This document shows positions 35,901 through 44,652 of a DNA stretch of 64,000 bases, piece by piece (the stretch's first letter is position 1; each line of letters starts with the position of its first letter). The stretch is from assembly GCF_015694345.1 (NCBI RefSeq), contig NZ_JADQDC010000009.1, positions 124,001 to 188,000 on the forward strand, given 5' to 3'. The stretch is from Novosphingobium jiangmenense (GTDB lineage: Bacteria > Pseudomonadota > Alphaproteobacteria > Sphingomonadales > Sphingomonadaceae). Both the position numbers and the translations under genes were made by a program. The notes under the pieces were generated by a model. The model did not search any database. It saw only the letters and a program-made list of their open reading frames with translations, and had not been told where the DNA came from.

Positions 35901-36680
35901 TCAATGTGCCAGCAGCAGGGGAATCTGCGACCGGTCGAGCATTTCGCGCGATACGCCGCCGATCAGCAGTTCGCGCAACCGGCTGTGTCCGAACAGGCCC
36001 ATCACGATCAGTCCGGCATCGACACTGCGTGCGCACTCTTCGATGGTGAACGCGATGGAGCCATTGCGCTCCTGTTCGCGCACTTCGGCGTGAATGCCAT
36101 GGCGCGAGAGGTAGCAGGCGGCATCGACCGCCGGGAAGGTATCGTCCTTCTCGCGCACGGTCAGGATGTGTACCGCGCTCGCCTTGGCCAGAAACGGCAG
36201 CGCGGCGCGCAGCGCGTTGGCGGATTCGTGGCCGCCGTCCCACGCCACCAGCGCCGGCGCATCGAACGCCAGCATCGGCACGCCGCGCGGCACGGCCAGT
36301 ACCGGGCTACGCACGCCGAGCACCACTTCTTCGATGGCCGGATCGTCCAGCGTCGCCACGATCACATCGGCGAATCGCGCACCAGCAGCCGTCGCCTCGA
36401 CCCGCCCGTTGTCGTCGATGTTGATGTCGAACGGCACGTCCTGCGGTGCCAACCGCGCATCGAGCTCGCGCGCGAAAGCCTCGTCAGCTTCCCGCGCCTC
36501 GTTGATCGCGGCGGCAGAGATTGCCGCGCCGCCAAACGGCTCCCACGCGGCCATCTGGGCGAAAGGCGTGGCGATCTGGAAGGTGACGTGCCCGCCCGTC
36601 TCACGCGCCAAGGCCAGCGCGGTTTCGACGCGGTCGTTCAGGGTTTCGGACTTGTCGACGGGGCAAAGAATGGAGCGCAT
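35901..36680 (-). CDS. Universal stress protein, two UspA-like domains
   Basis: 259 residues. Both halves show the fold; the second carries the ATP-binding type end VMGLFGHSRLRELLIGGVSREML. The N terminus MRSILCPVDKSE is the typical first strand. Such proteins help survival during starvation or oxidative stress. The ATG at 36680 is preceded by AGGAGGA. It is divergent from the HAD phosphatase. Confidence 0.88.
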   Translation of the reverse strand: MRSILCPVDKSETLNDRVETALALARETGGHVTFQIATPFAQMAAWEPFGGAAISAAAINEAREADEAFARELDARLAPQDVPFDINIDDNGRVEATAAGARFADVIVATLDDPAIEEVVLGVRSPVLAVPRGVPMLAFDAPALVAWDGGHESANALRAALPFLAKASAVHILTVREKDDTFPAVDAACYLSRHGIHAEVREQERNGSIAFTIEECARSVDAGLIVMGLFGHSRLRELLIGGVSREMLDRSQIPLLLAH

Positions 36681-36824
36681 TGGGGATCCTCCTGTCCTTT
36701 CAATGGGAAAAGCCTGCCTTCACCTCCCCCGGCTTACGATGATCCACGTCAAATCGGATGAAAAAACCTGCAGCTTGCCGGATTTCACCGGACGGTTAAG
36801 GGTGCTCCCACAATGGGAGGCACA

Positions 36825-37469
36825 ATGGCTTACGCAGCAGTGATTTTCGATTTCGGCGGAGTGATCACCTCCTCCCCGTTCGAGGCGTTCAACCGGCTCG
36901 AAGCGGAACGCGGCCTGCCGCAGGACTTCGTCCGCTCGGTCAACGCCCGCAACGGTGACACCAACGCCTGGGCCCTGTTCGAGCGCGCCGAGATCGACGC
37001 CGCCGAATTCGACCGCCGCTTTGCCGAGGAAGCCCGCGCCTTGGGACACGAACTCGACGGCGCTTCCGTCCTCGCGGTGCTGGCTGGCGCGGTCCGTCCG
37101 GCGATGGTGTCAGCGCTCGACCGGCTCAAGGCCGAAGGCTACCGCCTGGGCTGCATCACCAACAACGTGCCCGCCGGCCACGGCGCGGGAATGGCCCGCA
37201 GCGCCGATGCGCATGACGAACTCGAACAGATCTTTGCCCGCTTCGAACACGTCATCGAAAGCAGCAAGGCCGGCGTGCGCAAGCCCGATCCGCGCATCTA
37301 CCTGATGATGTGCGAAGCCCTCGGCCTTGCTCCGGCTGAATGCGTCTACCTCGACGACCTCGGCATCAACTGCAAACCGGCCGCTTCGCTCGGGATGCAC
37401 GCGATCAAGGTGACGAGCGGCGAACAGGCTCTGGCCGATCTCGGGCAGGTTCTCGACCTTTCCTTTTGA
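36825..37469 (+). CDS. HAD-IA family phosphatase
   Basis: 214 residues. Motif I is FDFGGVITSS, which lacks the second Asp found in most phosphatases (DxD becomes DxG), as in the ACAD10/soluble epoxide hydrolase N-terminal group. Motif II is CITNN, KPDPRIY gives the Lys region and YLDDLGINCKPA the acidic motif. The substrate is unknown. The ATG at 36825 is chosen because GGAGGC lies six bases upstream, inside a longer reading that would start at 36813. It is followed by apt after 25 bp. Confidence 0.85.
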   Translation: MAYAAVIFDFGGVITSSPFEAFNRLEAERGLPQDFVRSVNARNGDTNAWALFERAEIDAAEFDRRFAEEARALGHELDGASVLAVLAGAVRPAMVSALDRLKAEGYRLGCITNNVPAGHGAGMARSADAHDELEQIFARFEHVIESSKAGVRKPDPRIYLMMCEALGLAPAECVYLDDLGINCKPAASLGMHAIKVTSGEQALADLGQVLDLSF

Positions 37470-37494
37470 GCCTGCGCGGCGCTAGTCTGCCTCC

Positions 37495-38031
37495 ATGACT
37501 CCAGACGAACTCAAAGCCCTCGTCCGCACCGTGCCGGATTTCCCCGCGCCGGGCATCCTGTTCCGCGACATCACCACGCTGATCTCTCACGGAGCGGGCC
37601 TTGCGGCGAGCATCGGCCACCTCGCGCAGATGGCCAAGCAAGCCGGTGCCGCAGCTATCGCCGGAATGGAAGCGCGCGGCTTCATCTTTGGAGCCGCGGT
37701 CGCCGCCCACATGGGTCTCGGCTTCGTGCCGGTGCGCAAGCCGGGCAAGCTCCCGGTAAAGACCATCGGCATCGACTACGCCCTCGAATACGGCCGCGAC
37801 CGCCTCGAGATCGACCCGACGGCGATTCCCGAAGGTCAACGCGTCGTCATCATCGACGACCTCATCGCCACCGGCGGCACCGCCCTCGCTGCTGCCGAAC
37901 TCCTGCGCATGGCCGGAGCCAGCGTCACCCACGCCCTCTTCGTGATCGACCTGCCAGACCTCCACGGCGCCGCCCGCCTGCGCGACGCCGGGCTGACAGT
38001 CGAAGCCCTGATGGACTTCCCGGGGCACTGA
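37495..38031 (+). CDS. apt: Adenine phosphoribosyltransferase
   Basis: 178 residues. PGILFRDIT near the N terminus, GMEARGFIFGAAVA, RKPGKLP and the PRPP loop VVIIDDLIATGGTA are all present. It salvages adenine to AMP. No ribosome site is seen before the ATG, which may start a leaderless or weakly initiated message. It is convergent with the acyl-CoA synthetase gene (18 bp apart). Confidence 0.96.
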   Translation: MTPDELKALVRTVPDFPAPGILFRDITTLISHGAGLAASIGHLAQMAKQAGAAAIAGMEARGFIFGAAVAAHMGLGFVPVRKPGKLPVKTIGIDYALEYGRDRLEIDPTAIPEGQRVVIIDDLIATGGTALAAAELLRMAGASVTHALFVIDLPDLHGAARLRDAGLTVEALMDFPGH

Positions 38032-38049
38032 ACTGCCCAGGAGCGCCGC

Positions 38050-40185
38050 TCACTCCACCAGCATCAGCGCGTCTAGCGCCACTACACCCTCGCCCTCGGG
38101 ATGCAGGATCACCGGGTTGAGATCGATCTCGCGGATCGAGGGTTCAGCGCGCAGCACCTGGCCGACCTTGACGATCAGCGCCGCCAGCGCCGGAACGTCG
38201 AGCGCGGGTGAGCCGCGATAGCCGCTGAGCAGCGCCGCGCTCTTGAGCTTCATCAGTTCGGCTTCGACCGCCGCTTGCGTCAGGTCAGCCGTCAGCAGCC
38301 GAACGTCCTGCAGAATCTCGGCAGTCACGCCGCCGAAGCCTGCGAGCACGACCGGCCCCCATTCGGGATCGTTCTTCGCGCCGACGATCATTTCCATGCC
38401 GCGCTTGCCCATCGCTTCGATCAGCACGCCGTCCAAGCGGATCGCCGCGGAATAGGCCGCGACGTTGGCGTGGATCCGATCCCATGCCTCACGCACGGCA
38501 TCGGCGTCGGCGAGGTTGAGGATAACGCCACCGGCATCGCTCTTGTGCCCAAGGGCTGCGGCTTGCGCCTTCATCGCCACCGGATAGCCGACCGCATCGG
38601 CTGCAGCGACCGCCGCGTCGGCGCTGTCGGCAAAGCCGCCCTTGGGGAAGCTCACGCCCAGCGGCCCGAGCAGTTCCTTCGACTTGTATTCCGGGATCAC
38701 GCCGTGAACATCGGCAAGGCCGGGCAGAGGCGTTGCCGGAAGATCGTTGGCGGAAAGGTCCTGGGCCGACCAGTGCGTCAGCCGGGTCACGGCGCGCAGG
38801 GCGCGTTCGGTGGTCGGGAACCACGGAATGCCCGCCGCCCGCAGCGCGGCGATACGCTCGGCCGGAACCTCGGCGCCTTCGTCGAGCCCGGCGAAGATCA
38901 CCGGCTTGTTGAGCGTCCGGCCCTCGACCGCTGCAAGGATCGGCGGGAACTTGATCTTGCAGGTGATCGGTTCGGCCTGGATGATACCGGCAAAGACCGT
39001 GCCGACACGGTCGTCGTCAAGCAGCGCCTCGATGCAGCGCGTATAGATCGCCGGCTCGGACAGGCCCTGTGCGGTGATGTCGAGCGGATTCGACACCGGC
39101 ACGAACGGCGGCAGCGCCGCGCGCAGCAGTGGCGAATCCTCGTCGTGCAGATCGGCCAGCGGCAGATCGAGCTCTTCGGCGAGGTCGAGCGTGAGCGCCT
39201 TGAACGCGCCGGATTCGCCCAGCACCGCCGTCGTGCCCGAAGGCAATGCCGGGCAGCGCACGGCGATCTCGGCAATGTCGCCCAGTTCTTCCAGCGTCTC
39301 GGCAAAGATCACGCCCGCGCGCGCGACCATGGCTCGCATCAGCTTGTAATCGCCCGCCATGGCTCCGGTGTGCGTGGCAGCGGACTCGCGCGCCGCGCTC
39401 GACTTGCCGGGGTGGAGCAGCACCACCGGCTTGCCCGCCGCCTTGGCCCGCCGCGCCGCCGCAAGGAACGCCTGCGGCTTGCGGAACTGCTCGACGATCA
39501 TCGCGATCACGTGCGTGTCGTCCTGATCGACCAGCCAGTCGACGTAGTCTTCGACCCCGCTGGCCGCCTCGTTCCCGGTCGAGACGGAGTAGGACACGCC
39601 GGCATCACGGGCCAGCAGCATCGTGCCGAGCACCGCTGCCATTGCCCCCGATTGCGAGACGATGCCGATCGCCCGCTTGCCCGCAGGCGGCACTGCATTG
39701 GTTTCGACGAAGGTCAGCGGAATGCGGTCGACATAGTTGACCAGGCCAAGACAGTTCGGCCCCTCGACCACCATGCCCGCCTCATGCGCGATCCGAGCGA
39801 TTTCGCGCTGCTCGGCAAGGCCTTCCTCGCCGCCTTCGGCAAAGCCCGCCGAGAAGATCACCACCCCGCCGCACTTGCGCGCCGCCAGGCCCTTCACCGC
39901 ATCGAGCACGCCCGCACGCGGGATCGCCAGCACCGCCACATCCACACCCTCGGGCAGCGCATCGACCGAGGCGTAGCAGCGCTTGCCCATGATCTCGTCG
40001 CGCTTGGGGTTCACCGGATAGACTGCCCCGGCATAACCATTGCGATCGAGGTTGGTCAGGATCGTCGCACCGAGTGCGCCCGGCTTGTCCGATGCGCCGA
40101 CCACGGCAACGGACTTCGGGCGCAGGAAACGGTCAAGCGCAGCGTGGGCCAACGCACTTTGGGACAGACTCGCAACAACGGCCAT
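38050..40185 (-). CDS. ADP-forming acyl-CoA synthetase (acetate--CoA ligase/FerA-like family)
   Basis: 711 residues. The CoA-binding domain carries KSVAVVGASDKPGALG and GPNCLGLVNY; the ATP-grasp part at the C terminus has AVGYPVAMKAQ, LGHKSDAGGV and EIDLNPVILHPEG. This domain order fits the NDP-forming group, which includes acetyl-CoA synthetases and the feruloyl-CoA synthetase FerA of Sphingobium. The substrate cannot be told from sequence. A small AT palindrome (ATAACAATTAT, near 40212) lies about 27 bp before the ATG and could be an operator. The MITE-like element begins 67 bp upstream. Confidence 0.85.
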   Translation of the reverse strand: MAVVASLSQSALAHAALDRFLRPKSVAVVGASDKPGALGATILTNLDRNGYAGAVYPVNPKRDEIMGKRCYASVDALPEGVDVAVLAIPRAGVLDAVKGLAARKCGGVVIFSAGFAEGGEEGLAEQREIARIAHEAGMVVEGPNCLGLVNYVDRIPLTFVETNAVPPAGKRAIGIVSQSGAMAAVLGTMLLARDAGVSYSVSTGNEAASGVEDYVDWLVDQDDTHVIAMIVEQFRKPQAFLAAARRAKAAGKPVVLLHPGKSSAARESAATHTGAMAGDYKLMRAMVARAGVIFAETLEELGDIAEIAVRCPALPSGTTAVLGESGAFKALTLDLAEELDLPLADLHDEDSPLLRAALPPFVPVSNPLDITAQGLSEPAIYTRCIEALLDDDRVGTVFAGIIQAEPITCKIKFPPILAAVEGRTLNKPVIFAGLDEGAEVPAERIAALRAAGIPWFPTTERALRAVTRLTHWSAQDLSANDLPATPLPGLADVHGVIPEYKSKELLGPLGVSFPKGGFADSADAAVAAADAVGYPVAMKAQAAALGHKSDAGGVILNLADADAVREAWDRIHANVAAYSAAIRLDGVLIEAMGKRGMEMIVGAKNDPEWGPVVLAGFGGVTAEILQDVRLLTADLTQAAVEAELMKLKSAALLSGYRGSPALDVPALAALIVKVGQVLRAEPSIREIDLNPVILHPEGEGVVALDALMLVE

Positions 40186-40252
40186 GGCATCCTCCGATTT
40201 CGCTATGCGCTATAACAATTATCGGAAGGACGGCAAGTGGGCGCGGAAGTTA

Positions 40253-40517
40253 GGGTCAGGACCGATTACTCACGCCTTCGAGGCGCCGGAATGGCGAACA
40301 TATCGAGCGGAAATGCGCGCCGGGAAGGCTGGTTGCCTTTCCAAGCGGATTTCCGTTCGAGATGGAAGCCATTGCGGCGTCCCGCAGGGATTTGACCAAA
40401 ATGGCCCATCGCTACGTTGGATGAGCTTGAAATAGAACCACTATTCCCGCGCCCATCCGCCTTGCGCCGGGCCATTTTGCCTCAAACCTCGAAGGCGTGA
40501 GTAATCGGTCCTGACCC
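40253..40517. mobile_element. MITE-like element with 31-bp perfect inverted ends and TTA target duplication
   Basis: The ends at 40253-40283 and 40487-40517 are perfect inverted repeats beginning GGGTCAGGACCGATTACTCA. TTA flanks both sides (40250-40252 and 40518-40520), as expected of a target-site duplication. The 265-bp body has no transposase; it holds a further inverted pair AAAATGGCCC/GGGCCATTTT (near 40399 and 40469), so the strand can fold back extensively. It is a non-autonomous element moved by a transposase elsewhere. The right TTA is the stop codon (TAA) of the adjacent FAH-family gene. Confidence 0.8.
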
Positions 40518-41462
40518 TTAGGCCCGCACGACCCTTTGGTGCAGGACCCCGAACGGCGCGCGGCCCGAGGCATCGACCGCCTCCATCCGCACCGTATCGC
40601 CAAAGGCCATGAACGCGGTCTTCGGTTCACCCTCGTCCAGCACTTCGATCCCACGACGCTCGGCGATGCAGGACGAGCCAATCTCGCGGAAATTTGCGTT
40701 CGAGACCGTGCCCGATCCGATCACCGTGCCTGCGACAAGATCGCGCGTGCGCGCCGCGTGGGCGACGAGTTCGTGGAAGCCGAAGCCCATCGCGTGGCCA
40801 TTGGCCGCGCCGAAGCGCTTGTCGTTCCAGTCAACCAACAGGTCGAGACAGACGCGCCCGTCTTTCCATGCGTCGCCGAGTTCGTCGGGCGTCACTGCAA
40901 AAGGCGCCATCGCGCAGGCCGGCTTGGCGCCAACCCAGCCGAAGCCGGTCTTCATTTCCGGTCCGGCCAGCGTGCGCAGCGACCAGTCGTTGATCTGCAC
41001 GATCAGGCGAATGTGCTTCAGCGCCTCGGCCGCGCTCGTGCCCATCGGCACGGCATCGACGATCACGCCGAACTCGCCCTCGAAATCGATGCCGAGGTCG
41101 GTCGACGGGAAACGCGCTTCGGTCCCGGTGGCCATGAAGGTATCGGACATGCCCTGGTACATCAGCGGCACGTCGGTCTTGGGCTTGGTGATGCCGAGCA
41201 CCGCGTCCATCAGGTCGCCATGGCTCTGGAAGGCCGAGCCATCGAGCCACTGCCACGCACGCGGCAGCGGCGCGAGCAGCTTGGCCTCGCCCAGCGCTTC
41301 GGGAAAGTCGGCGATGGCAAGCAACGCGGGAGCAAGCGCTTCCCAGCCCTCGACCAGCGCCTGCAAGGTCGCCGCTGGAGCATAGGCGAAGGCATCGCCC
41401 TGCGGCGAGACCACGATCAGCCGCCCGTCGCGAGTGCCGTTGTCGATAGTGGCGAGGCGCAT
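40518..41462 (-). CDS. Fumarylacetoacetate hydrolase family protein
   Basis: 314 residues. The C-terminal domain shows the family metal site: a glutamate pair in DFEGEFGVIVD and the Asp of QINDWSLR. KTGFGWVGAK and SGTVSN are also typical. Members cleave C-C bonds or tautomerise/hydrate 3-oxo acids in aromatic and tyrosine breakdown; the exact reaction is not clear. The stop codon coincides with the TTA target duplication of the MITE-like element, so insertion happened at its extreme 3' end without loss of the frame. Confidence 0.87.
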   Translation of the reverse strand: MRLATIDNGTRDGRLIVVSPQGDAFAYAPAATLQALVEGWEALAPALLAIADFPEALGEAKLLAPLPRAWQWLDGSAFQSHGDLMDAVLGITKPKTDVPLMYQGMSDTFMATGTEARFPSTDLGIDFEGEFGVIVDAVPMGTSAAEALKHIRLIVQINDWSLRTLAGPEMKTGFGWVGAKPACAMAPFAVTPDELGDAWKDGRVCLDLLVDWNDKRFGAANGHAMGFGFHELVAHAARTRDLVAGTVIGSGTVSNANFREIGSSCIAERRGIEVLDEGEPKTAFMAFGDTVRMEAVDASGRAPFGVLHQRVVRA

Positions 41463-41541
41463 GTCATTCTCCCGATGCAGTCCTGGCCAAACGCCTAGTC
41501 GGCCCAGGCCTGCACCGCAAAGGAATGCTATTTATCGCCAA

Positions 41542-41560
41542 GCATTCACAGCGTGAATGC
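41542..41560. promoter_or_regulatory. Perfect 8-3-8 inverted repeat upstream of the FAH-family gene
   Basis: GCATTCAC (41542-41549), spacer AGC, GTGAATGC (41553-41560). It is 80 bp upstream of the FAH-family ATG and seven bases beyond the DUF2218 stop. No T-run follows in either direction, so an operator for the FAH-family gene is more likely than a terminator. Confidence 0.45.
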
Positions 41561-41566
41561 GGCCAC

Positions 41567-41857
41567 TCAGGCCACAGGCTGCCAATCGAATACCAGCTCG
41601 CCTTCCTTGTGGGCAAAGCGGTTGAGATGGTCGGCCACCACCTGCTGCATCCGGGCAAGGTCACCCTCCCCCTCGATCGTGCAGGTCACCTCCAGCGCGG
41701 CATCATCCGCCTTCAGGTCAACCGGCCCGAATGGCAGCGCGACGCGGCCCGCCTGCGGATCGAACGAGACTTCGAACTTGTGGCCCCAATGCTTGCACAA
41801 CTGCTGCAGATAGCGGCTGGCATTGGCGGTAGGGACAATCGCGCGGCTGGATGACAT
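41567..41857 (-). CDS. DUF2218 family protein
   Basis: 96 residues. It shows the family pattern: TANASRYLQQLCKHWGHKFEVSF, FGPVDLKADDAALEVT, and DHLNRFAHKEGELVFDWQP. Such proteins are small cytosolic alpha/beta proteins often found with siderophore-interacting proteins and PadR regulators. The function is unknown. A perfect palindrome lies 39-50 bp before the ATG. Confidence 0.85.
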   Translation of the reverse strand: MSSSRAIVPTANASRYLQQLCKHWGHKFEVSFDPQAGRVALPFGPVDLKADDAALEVTCTIEGEGDLARMQQVVADHLNRFAHKEGELVFDWQPVA

Positions 41858-41895
41858 CAGGGACTCACTTCCAAAGACTGATTTTTGATACTGCT

Positions 41896-41907
41896 AAGAT
41901 ATATCTT
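41896..41907. promoter_or_regulatory. Perfect 12-bp palindrome AAGATATATCTT upstream of DUF2218
   Basis: AAGATATATCTT is its own reverse complement and sits at promoter distance from the DUF2218 start. ATATC recurs just downstream. It resembles operators of PadR-type regulators, but no such regulator is in the window. Confidence 0.5.
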
Positions 41908-42022
41908 TATATCGGTCCGTCAAGTACCCGGTCGATTCCCGCCGCATCCAAGGTTGACGAGATCGGCAAGTCCGTGGCAAGCGCCGCTCCACCACAAGGC
42001 CGCTGACGGCCTGCTGGCCCGG

Positions 42023-42096
<74 letters not shown>

Positions 42097-42124
42097 CCTT
42101 TCCGCTACCGAAAACTGGCGCCAA

Positions 42125-43465
42125 TCAGAATTTGTAGGCGGCCTCGAGTCCGGACATGTAAATCGCGGCGTTCCTGCCGGTTTCCCGCAGATACCTGCCC
42201 GCACCGAACCGCGCGAGCGAGCCTGACAGCGAAAGGGCAGGTGCGGCTTGCCACGTTGCGCCGAGCTCGATCTGGCTACCGATGTGTTTTTCGGCAGAGG
42301 AACCGGCCGGCGCAATCTGCTTCCCCGGAACATCATAGATGCCATCGCCCGACGATGCGCGCCAGAACGCCGCCGCCGACAATTCCACGGTGACGGCCTG
42401 TCCGATGTCGAAGCTGACGCCGGGATTGAGGTTCACGATGTTTCTCGGCCCGATCGGCGTCAGCTCGCCGAAGTAGCGTCCCTTCGGAAACAGCGCATTG
42501 AAGGTGCCCAGCACGTGGTCGTCTGACCGGCCATCGCCGCTGGCGTAATTGGCGCGCAGGCGCAGGCGCGGGCGGAATCTCGCCTCTGGAAAGGAGATCG
42601 TGGTTTCGGTCGCCAGAGACCAGGCCCGGATCGGTAGCCCGTCGAAATCTCCGCGCTGGACCATCGCTTCCCAGTTCCAGGCAAGACGGTTGCGCACACC
42701 GAACAAGCGCAGGCCGTACGTCTCGCGGCGCTCCGGCCCCGCACGACCGCCGAACCGCGCCTGCCGGTCGCGATAGCCGATCCAGTAGAAATCGAGGCCC
42801 AGCCCACGCGTTGGCACCGCCGTCGCATAGATCGCCCGCAACCGTCGGCGACCGCTGCCATGATCGTCGAAGTCGCCCTGACCGACCTCGACCGCGCGCA
42901 GATTCAGCACGTCAATGCGTATGGGGCCAGCGGTGGCGATCATGCGCCCACCATCAAACGCTTGGGGAATATTGGGACCATAGCGCGTGCCCACCAGCCG
43001 CTCCGAGCCCAATGCCACCAGTTCGCGGCCACCCCGCAAGGTCACCTGCGCATCGCTGCCCAGCTTGAGGTTCAGGTCGGCAAAGCCCTGCAGCAGATCG
43101 ATCCCGGTCTGGTCCGCCGGCCCGTTGCCGCCGCTCACGCCGCGCGCATAACCGATGATCGGCTGAACGAAGGCCCGCACCGGCCCCGCGCGGAGATCGG
43201 CCAACGGCATGAAGCGCAGCCACAGATAGCCATCGTCCGGTGCATCGCCCCACAACGGATTGGCATAACTCTCCTGCCGCGCTCTCGCCTCCAGCCCCAG
43301 CGTCAACCGCACGTGTCCTGCAGCATCAAGCGGCAGGTTCTTTGCACCTGTCTCCTGCCCTGACCAGTCCTCATCATACCGCAGGTTGGTGCGCGCAGGC
43401 TCATCTGCCGCAGCGGGAGGCGAGACCACAATTGCGACAACCGCAAGGCCCCGACGGACCATCAT
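42125..43465 (-). CDS. Alginate-export-type outer-membrane porin
   Basis: 446 residues with a signal peptide (ending near PPAAA). The rest is beta-barrel-like, with alternating aromatic strands such as RLTLGLEARARQE, LWLRFMPLADLRAG and YWIGYRDRQ, and ends in AYKF, a typical outer-membrane C-terminal aromatic. The family includes AlgE-like and other 18-strand channels. Despite its name there is no alginate pathway here; it probably provides a diffusion pore for an unknown solute. The ATG overlaps the DUF1275 stop by four bases. It is the last gene of the operon. Confidence 0.8.
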   Translation of the reverse strand: MMVRRGLAVVAIVVSPPAAADEPARTNLRYDEDWSGQETGAKNLPLDAAGHVRLTLGLEARARQESYANPLWGDAPDDGYLWLRFMPLADLRAGPVRAFVQPIIGYARGVSGGNGPADQTGIDLLQGFADLNLKLGSDAQVTLRGGRELVALGSERLVGTRYGPNIPQAFDGGRMIATAGPIRIDVLNLRAVEVGQGDFDDHGSGRRRLRAIYATAVPTRGLGLDFYWIGYRDRQARFGGRAGPERRETYGLRLFGVRNRLAWNWEAMVQRGDFDGLPIRAWSLATETTISFPEARFRPRLRLRANYASGDGRSDDHVLGTFNALFPKGRYFGELTPIGPRNIVNLNPGVSFDIGQAVTVELSAAAFWRASSGDGIYDVPGKQIAPAGSSAEKHIGSQIELGATWQAAPALSLSGSLARFGAGRYLRETGRNAAIYMSGLEAAYKF

Positions 43466-44169
43466 TTGCGCTGCAGTTCCGCCATCTGCGGGTGGCGTAC
43501 AAAGATCATTGTCGCCACCAGCACCACGGCGCCCGTCGCCAGCAGGGTCGGCGCAAGGCCCAGCCACCGGAACAGCAGTGCCCCCGCCGCCGCTCCGGCA
43601 AAGATCGCCAGCACGGCACCAAGCCGGGTGGGAAGATTGGTCGGCGTTCCGGATGCCAGCCGCGAGTCCGAGGCGATCCCGGTGATCGTCAGGGTCAGCA
43701 CAGTCGTCGTCAGGTCCGGCACCTTGAGCTGGCGGATCACGGCATTGCGAAAGCCCATCGCGCCTGCTGTCAGGGCGATGACCAGCGGCAACACGCCGGT
43801 CATCGACAATCCGGCCCGGTCGCTGGCAATGACCAGCATCCCGGCCAGAAACAGCATGCAGCTCTCGATCGCTGCGGCCCGCACCAGCCAGTGGTTCAGC
43901 CGTGGCGCGCCATCCCCACGCCACAGCCGCCCGGCAATCACCGCACCTGCCATGAACGCTCCCAGCGCTACCACGTAGTGCAAGGGATGGAAGCCCGCCG
44001 CGCCGGTCGCCGCGAAGGCGAGGAACACCACGTTGCCGGTCATGTTGGCGGTGAACACCTTGTCCATGCCGAGAATGCTCGCCGCGTCGACCATTCCGGT
44101 GGTTGCCGAAAGCACGAGCAGCAACCGGAACAGCGCCGCCGGGGTCTTGAGGGGAACGCTTTCGCTCAT
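43462..44169 (-). CDS. DUF1275 (YoaK) family membrane protein
   Basis: 235 residues with about six membrane helices. The family pattern TTGMVDAASILG, VFTANMTGNVVFLA and the late GFRNAVIRQLKVPDLTTTVLTLTITG are clear. The function is unknown. The ATG at 44169 is preceded by AAGGAGG, which rules out the longer reading starting at 44187. It overlaps the porin start and follows the DoxX gene by 39 bp. Confidence 0.88.
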   Translation of the reverse strand: MSESVPLKTPAALFRLLLVLSATTGMVDAASILGMDKVFTANMTGNVVFLAFAATGAAGFHPLHYVVALGAFMAGAVIAGRLWRGDGAPRLNHWLVRAAAIESCMLFLAGMLVIASDRAGLSMTGVLPLVIALTAGAMGFRNAVIRQLKVPDLTTTVLTLTITGIASDSRLASGTPTNLPTRLGAVLAIFAGAAAGALLFRWLGLAPTLLATGAVVLVATMIFVRHPQMAELQRK

Positions 44170-44208
44170 TCTGCCTCCTTGGCGCACCCTGGGAAGTCCT
44201 GCCGCAAG

Positions 44209-44649
44209 TCAGGGCCGCCCCTGTCGTCGCGCATGCTCGGCGACCAGCGCAGCGAGGATGAAGCCGCCGACCAGCCCGACGTGTTCGAAGAAGGCGTTGG
44301 TCGCCATGAACCTCTCGGTAGCCTGTCCTGGCCCTTCCATCGTCCAGAAGGCATTGGCGACGAACGCGGCGAGCAGAGTGAAAACGCCCAGCATCCCGGC
44401 ACCAAGCCAGACCATCCGCCCCAGCAGGATCAGCAGCGGGCCGATGATCTCCACCGCGATGGTCAGCCCGGCCCACAGCGCAGGCGGGTTCATCCCGAAA
44501 TGCACCTGTTCAGCCACGGCGCCATTCCAGTCGGTCAACTTGGCAAAGCCGCCGACCATGTAGGCCCCCACCAGCAGCAGACGGGCGAGGAACCACGTCG
44601 GCGGCCAGTCGAGCACGGCGTGGACGAGGCGCGGCTCTGCATCAGCCAT
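44209..44649 (-). CDS. DoxX family membrane protein
   Basis: 146 residues with four hydrophobic helices. DoxX features are RLLLVGAYMVGGFAKLTDW in the first helix region, a central GPLLILLGR and FFEHVGLVGGFILAAL at the end. Relatives take part in redox stress responses or quinone-linked reactions. It lies three bases beyond the amidohydrolase stop. Confidence 0.85.
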   Translation of the reverse strand: MADAEPRLVHAVLDWPPTWFLARLLLVGAYMVGGFAKLTDWNGAVAEQVHFGMNPPALWAGLTIAVEIIGPLLILLGRMVWLGAGMLGVFTLLAAFVANAFWTMEGPGQATERFMATNAFFEHVGLVGGFILAALVAEHARRQGRP

Positions 44650-44652
44650 CGG

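Noticed and set aside
38275..40215. A 646-codon frame antisense to the acyl-CoA synthetase
   Set aside because: No recognisable domain; Arg/His-rich shadow of a GC-rich gene.
40253..40517. Reading the element as an intact insertion sequence
   Set aside because: At 265 bp it has no room for a transposase and no transposase motif was seen; it is called MITE-like instead.
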